64,000 nt of DNA, taken from contig JAFSBY010000015.1 of NCBI GenBank assembly GCA_017437045.1, positions 1 through 64,000 of the forward strand, given 5' to 3'. The position numbers and the translations under genes were made by a program. The DNA comes from Alistipes sp. Lineage in GTDB: Bacteria > Bacteroidota > Bacteroidia > Bacteroidales > Rikenellaceae. Of this stretch, positions 60,992 to 64,000 are shown in pieces (the stretch's first letter is position 1; each line of letters opens with the position of its first letter). The notes below the pieces were generated by a model that saw only the letters and a program-made list of their open reading frames with translations, was not told the DNA's origin and did not search any database.

Positions 60992-61417
60992 ATGAAAATT
61001 TTGATTCTCAATGGCCCGAACCTCAATTTGCAGGGGCGGCGCGATACGGATATCTATGGGACGATGACCTTCGAGGCCTTCTTCGAGCAGTTGCAGCACG
61101 ATTTTGCGGAGGTGGAGTTGAGCTACTTCCAATCCAATTGGGAGGGCGAACTCATCGACCGCATCCATGCTGCCGACCACGATTTTGACGGCGTGGTACT
61201 CAATGCCGGCGGCTATACCCATACGTCGGTTGCCCTGCGCGATGCCGTGGCAGCCGTCTCGGTGCCGGTCGTGGAGGTGCATATCTCGTCGATTCTGGCC
61301 CGTGAGGAGTTCCGCCACACCTCGCTGTTGGCGGCCGTGGCGTGTGGATCGATCATGGGTTTTGGACTGGATTCCTACCGCTTGGGCATTGAGGCCCTGC
61401 TGATCAAACGGGCGTAG
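60992..61417 (+). CDS. aroQ: 3-Dehydroquinate dehydratase, type II
   Basis: The 141-residue cytosolic enzyme makes 3-dehydroshikimate in the aromatic amino acid pathway. It has NGPNLNLQGRR (7-17), the catalytic Tyr22, Asn71-AGGYTHTS, and EVHISS with His97, as in the dodecameric type II family. Its stop is directly followed by the ATG of the flippase gene. Confidence 0.95.
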   Translation: MKILILNGPNLNLQGRRDTDIYGTMTFEAFFEQLQHDFAEVELSYFQSNWEGELIDRIHAADHDFDGVVLNAGGYTHTSVALRDAVAAVSVPVVEVHISSILAREEFRHTSLLAAVACGSIMGFGLDSYRLGIEALLIKRA

Positions 61418-62866
61418 ATGAAAAACGGAGCACTCAAAGAGCGTGTGGCACGTGGTGCGGAGTGGACGCTGGGCGAGAAGATCGCTACGGCGCTCCTCCA
61501 ATTTGTCGTGCGCGTCTTGATTCTCCGGCTGCTCATGCCCGACGATCTGGCCGTGCTGGCCCTGCTGATGGCCTTTGCTTCGTTTGCTCTGGTGATCGTC
61601 GATAGTGGTTTCTCGCAGATGTTGGTGCGCAAGGAAGACCCTACACCGGCCGATTATCGCTCCGTCTTTTGGTTCAATATCGGGGTTTCGTTGCTGCTGT
61701 ATGGCGGTTTGACGGCACTATCACCCCTCTTGGCTGCCTATTATGAGATGCCGATGCTCGGTGAGGTGGCGGCCGTATTCTTTCTGATGATCCCCCTCAA
61801 TGCCCTCTGTGTCGTGCAGCAGACCCTGCTGACGCGGCAGTTTCGCTTTGCCCGGCTCTCGCAGATTGTCTTTTTGGCACAATTGGGTAGTGGTATCGGG
61901 GCTGTGGCCTTGGCCTACATGGGGCTGGGCGTATGGGCGTTGGTGGCCCAACAGGTGCTCCTGATGGGGTTTCGTGCGCTGCTGCTCTGGGTGTGGGGTG
62001 AGCGCATCCCACGGGGCAAGGGGTCGGTGCAGGCGTTGCGCAGCATGGCTCCGTACAGCTTGAGCCTCTTGGCCTCCGATTTAGTGACGGCCCTCTACAA
62101 CAAGGTGCCGCAGCTCTTCCTCGGAAAACTCTATCCCGATGCCATGCTCGGCTACTACGACCAGGCCATCAAACTCAAAGAGTTGCCCGTGCAGTCGGCC
62201 GTGCAGTCGATGCAACAGGTGACCTTCCCCGCCTTGGCGCGCATCGCCGATCAGCAGGAAAAGTTTGCCGAGAGCTTTCGGCAGGTGCTGATGGTGACGG
62301 CCTATCTGCTCTTTCCGGTCATGCTCGGCATGTCGGTCGTAGCCGAAGATCTCTTTGCCGTGTTGCTCGGTGAACAGTGGATGTCTACGGTGCCGTTGTT
62401 TGAGGTGATCTGCCTGGCCGGCTTGTTCACGCCGTTGGCGATGATGGCCTATAACGTCCTCAAGGTGAAGGCTTCGGGCGGATTGATCATGCGTCTGGAG
62501 GTGGCCAAGAAGGGGGTGATGACCCTGCTGTTGGCCCTATCTATTCCCCACTCGGTCGAGGCGGTGATTTGGGCTTTGGTCGGCTCGGCGGCCTTCGATT
62601 GTGTGGTCAATTTGGCGGCTGCGCTGCCGTTGGCGCGGCTCGGGTGGGGTCGCCTGCTGCGTACGCTGATGCCCATCGTCGGAGCCTCGGTGCTGATGTA
62701 CGAGGCGGTGCAGTGGGTCGTGCAGCTGTGGGCCGAGCCGTCGTGGGTGCGTCTGCTGGTGCAGATGGCCACGGGTGTGGTGGTCTATCTCGGTCTTTCG
62801 TGGCTTGGGCAGTTTGAGGCGTTGCGGGAGATTTTGCAGCTGATCAGAAAGCAACTGAAACGATAA
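61418..62866 (+). CDS. Lipopolysaccharide/polysaccharide flippase family protein
   Basis: The 482-residue inner-membrane protein has about twelve to fourteen helices and the MATE/MOP-superfamily pattern of O-antigen flippases (GAEWTLGEKIATALLQFVVR at the start; a central YDQAIKLKELPVQ region). It probably moves a lipid-linked saccharide across the membrane. No glycosyltransferase gene lies beside it; it follows aroQ without a gap. Confidence 0.85.
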   Translation: MKNGALKERVARGAEWTLGEKIATALLQFVVRVLILRLLMPDDLAVLALLMAFASFALVIVDSGFSQMLVRKEDPTPADYRSVFWFNIGVSLLLYGGLTALSPLLAAYYEMPMLGEVAAVFFLMIPLNALCVVQQTLLTRQFRFARLSQIVFLAQLGSGIGAVALAYMGLGVWALVAQQVLLMGFRALLLWVWGERIPRGKGSVQALRSMAPYSLSLLASDLVTALYNKVPQLFLGKLYPDAMLGYYDQAIKLKELPVQSAVQSMQQVTFPALARIADQQEKFAESFRQVLMVTAYLLFPVMLGMSVVAEDLFAVLLGEQWMSTVPLFEVICLAGLFTPLAMMAYNVLKVKASGGLIMRLEVAKKGVMTLLLALSIPHSVEAVIWALVGSAAFDCVVNLAAALPLARLGWGRLLRTLMPIVGASVLMYEAVQWVVQLWAEPSWVRLLVQMATGVVVYLGLSWLGQFEALREILQLIRKQLKR

Positions 62867-62892
62867 TACGCTCCTGCAAACGAAAAAAAAAG

Positions 62893-62926
62893 GAGCGTGT
62901 CCAACAGTTTTTGGACACGCTCTTTT
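62893..62926. terminator. Bidirectional terminator between the flippase and the acyltransferase
   Basis: GAGCGTGTCCAA pairs exactly with TTGGACACGCTC around six bases, with an A run on the left and TTTT on the right. Confidence 0.9.
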
Positions 62927-62943
62927 ATTGGGCGTCGGTTGCT

Positions 62944-63855
62944 TTATTTTACCGACAAGCAAGCCAAGGCAATCGAATAGAGCTTGCTCTGGCTGCTGTC
63001 ACCACGCGAGGTGAGCACGCAAGGTTTGTTCGTACCCACAACCATTGCAGCGAGCTCGCCATGGCAGAGGTGCGACGAAGCCTTGAAGAAGACGTTACCC
63101 GACTCCAGGTTGGGGAAGAGCAAGCAGTCCGGATCACCGGCAAACGGAGCACCCTTCACCTTCTTGTGCTCGGCAACCTCCTGGAAGAGGGCTACGTCGA
63201 GCGAGAGCGGACCATCGACCATCACGTTGCCCAGCTGACCACGATCGGCCATCTTGGCGAGCAGTGCACCCTCGGCCGACGAGGGAATCTTCGGGGCTAC
63301 CAACTCCGACGGAGCGATGCAGGCGATCTTCGGCGTCTTGACACCCAGCACGTTGGCCGTAGCTGCCAAGTAACCGATCATCTTCATCTTCTGTGCCAGG
63401 TCGGGCTGCGGAATCACGGCGATATCCGAAACGATCAGCAGCTTCGGATAAACCGGCATCTCGATCACCGAAACGTGGCTCAATACGCCCTTCGGGGGGA
63501 ACAGACCGGCCTCCTTGTTCAGGATACCGCGCATGTACTTATCGGTCGAAACCAGACCCTTCATCAGCACGTCGGCCTCTCCCGTTGCAACAGCCTGTAC
63601 GGCCTTTGCTACGCACTTTACATCGCTCTTCTCGTCCACGATCGTGAATACCGAAGCGTCGATGCCGTGCTCGGCGCATACCTGCTCGATGACAGCCTTC
63701 TCACCATAGATGATCGGCTCTACGAGACCCTCCTGATAGGCAGCGTAGACAGCCTCCAGCGTGTGCGAATCCTGACCATAGGCCACAGCCATCTTCTTGC
63801 GACCCTTTGCTCTTGCCTCGACAACGATGTCGGCAAGTTTCTTAATCTCTCCCAT
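62944..63855 (-). CDS. Phosphate butyryltransferase-family acyltransferase
   Basis: The 303-residue enzyme belongs to the phosphate acetyl/butaryl transferase family and matches the Ptb branch in length and motifs (LMKGLVSTDKYMRGIL near 97-112, GPLSLDVA near 215-222). It exchanges CoA and phosphate on an acyl group. It lies 24 bases downstream of what is clearly an acetate kinase end, so its physiological acyl group may be acetyl, not butyryl; sequence alone cannot decide. Confidence 0.8.
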   Translation of the reverse strand: MGEIKKLADIVVEARAKGRKKMAVAYGQDSHTLEAVYAAYQEGLVEPIIYGEKAVIEQVCAEHGIDASVFTIVDEKSDVKCVAKAVQAVATGEADVLMKGLVSTDKYMRGILNKEAGLFPPKGVLSHVSVIEMPVYPKLLIVSDIAVIPQPDLAQKMKMIGYLAATANVLGVKTPKIACIAPSELVAPKIPSSAEGALLAKMADRGQLGNVMVDGPLSLDVALFQEVAEHKKVKGAPFAGDPDCLLFPNLESGNVFFKASSHLCHGELAAMVVGTNKPCVLTSRGDSSQSKLYSIALACLSVK

Positions 63856-63879
63856 TGTAGTATTCTGTTTTATAAGTGA

Positions 63880-64000
63880 TTATTTTACCAGGTTATAGGT
63901 GTCGGTAGCGATCATCAGCTCCTCGTCGGTAGCGATGATGGCCACTTTGACCTTCGAATCGTCGGCCGAAAGAATCGTATCCACGCCGCGTACGCCCTTG
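63880..64000 (-). CDS. ackA: Acetate kinase, C-terminal fragment
   Basis: The last 39 codons of a gene entering from the right edge are visible. They read GVRGVDTILSADDSKVKV and then ATDEELMIATDTYNLVK before the stop. This matches the C-terminus of acetate kinase (S-x-x-D-S-x-V-K-V and T-x-E-E-L-M-I-A) and not of butyrate kinase. The enzyme makes ATP and acetate from acetyl phosphate. It is upstream of, and probably co-transcribed with, the acyltransferase gene. Confidence 0.78.
   Translation of the reverse strand, partial: KGVRGVDTILSADDSKVKVAIIATDEELMIATDTYNLVK

Overview
The window is a 64 kb stretch of a Bacteroidota chromosome with moderately high GC. Three things point there: SusC/SusD-type glycan uptake genes, many upstream regions carrying the Bacteroidota promoter (TTTG about 19-22 bases before TAnnTTTG), and a housekeeping set typical of anaerobic gut members (Rnf complex, acetate kinase, ECF sigma factors). 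The combination looks most like Alistipes/Rikenellaceae. That assignment is inference from overall character; no rRNA gene is present to confirm it.

Layout. 1-3855: start of a lipoprotein gene, purB, a DUF4834 membrane protein, and an MlaE/MlaF lipid-transport pair. 3856-7692: a repeat-rich stretch with tRNA-Gln(CUG), a nucleoside permease, an AT-rich SHOCT-domain gene and several families of palindromic repeats. 7693-10602: a C10 (streptopain-type) secreted protease and a fimbrillin-like lipoprotein. 10894-34220: a large starch-utilisation locus. It runs LytTR regulator and LytS-type kinase (minus strand), then on the plus strand a GPH/MFS sugar permease, SusC, SusD, a SusE-like protein, a giant 1423-residue multi-module SusE/F-like protein, a BACON-carrying SusG-like GH13, a GH53 endo-galactanase, two further GH13 lipoproteins and a SusA-like GH13. 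34485-35936: a TIR / transmembrane / coiled-coil / C-type-lectin-like protein. 36048-38940: rpmA and rplU (minus), then a cryptic three-gene operon with a degenerate receiver domain, a helical-repeat membrane protein and a glycosyltransferase-like membrane protein. 39091-49340: cysQ, a small Cys-rich membrane protein, trkA, a GH3-family ligase, a deoxynucleoside kinase, an rRNA m5C methyltransferase, a MerR regulator, a Nif3 protein, a zinc-ribbon coiled-coil protein, and an NAD synthetase whose glutaminase domain lacks its cysteine. 49411-55145: RseC and the Rnf complex (rnfB-C-D-G-E-A). 55462-57893: ECF sigma factor, probable anti-sigma factor, outer-membrane barrel and DUF4252 protein. 57985-64000: hpt, a DivIC/FtsB-like protein, a GNAT gene between 58-bp direct repeats, thiL, aroQ, a flippase, a phosphate butyryltransferase-family enzyme and the end of acetate kinase.

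How the parts work together. The sus-type locus encodes glycan capture at the surface (SusD, SusE-like and the giant module protein), surface cleavage (GH13 and GH53 lipoproteins), TonB-dependent import (SusC), further cleavage by other GH13 enzymes, and inner-membrane uptake (GPH permease). A LytS/LytTR pair sits divergently beside it as the likely regulator. Fermentation of the sugars would feed the Rnf ion pump and the acyl phosphate/acetate kinase pair. I found no transposase, integrase, phage gene, reverse transcriptase, CRISPR array or restriction system. The items least explained by known biology are the TIR-lectin fusion, the receiver/repeat/glycosyltransferase operon, the GNAT gene between long direct repeats, and the palindromic repeat families at gene ends.
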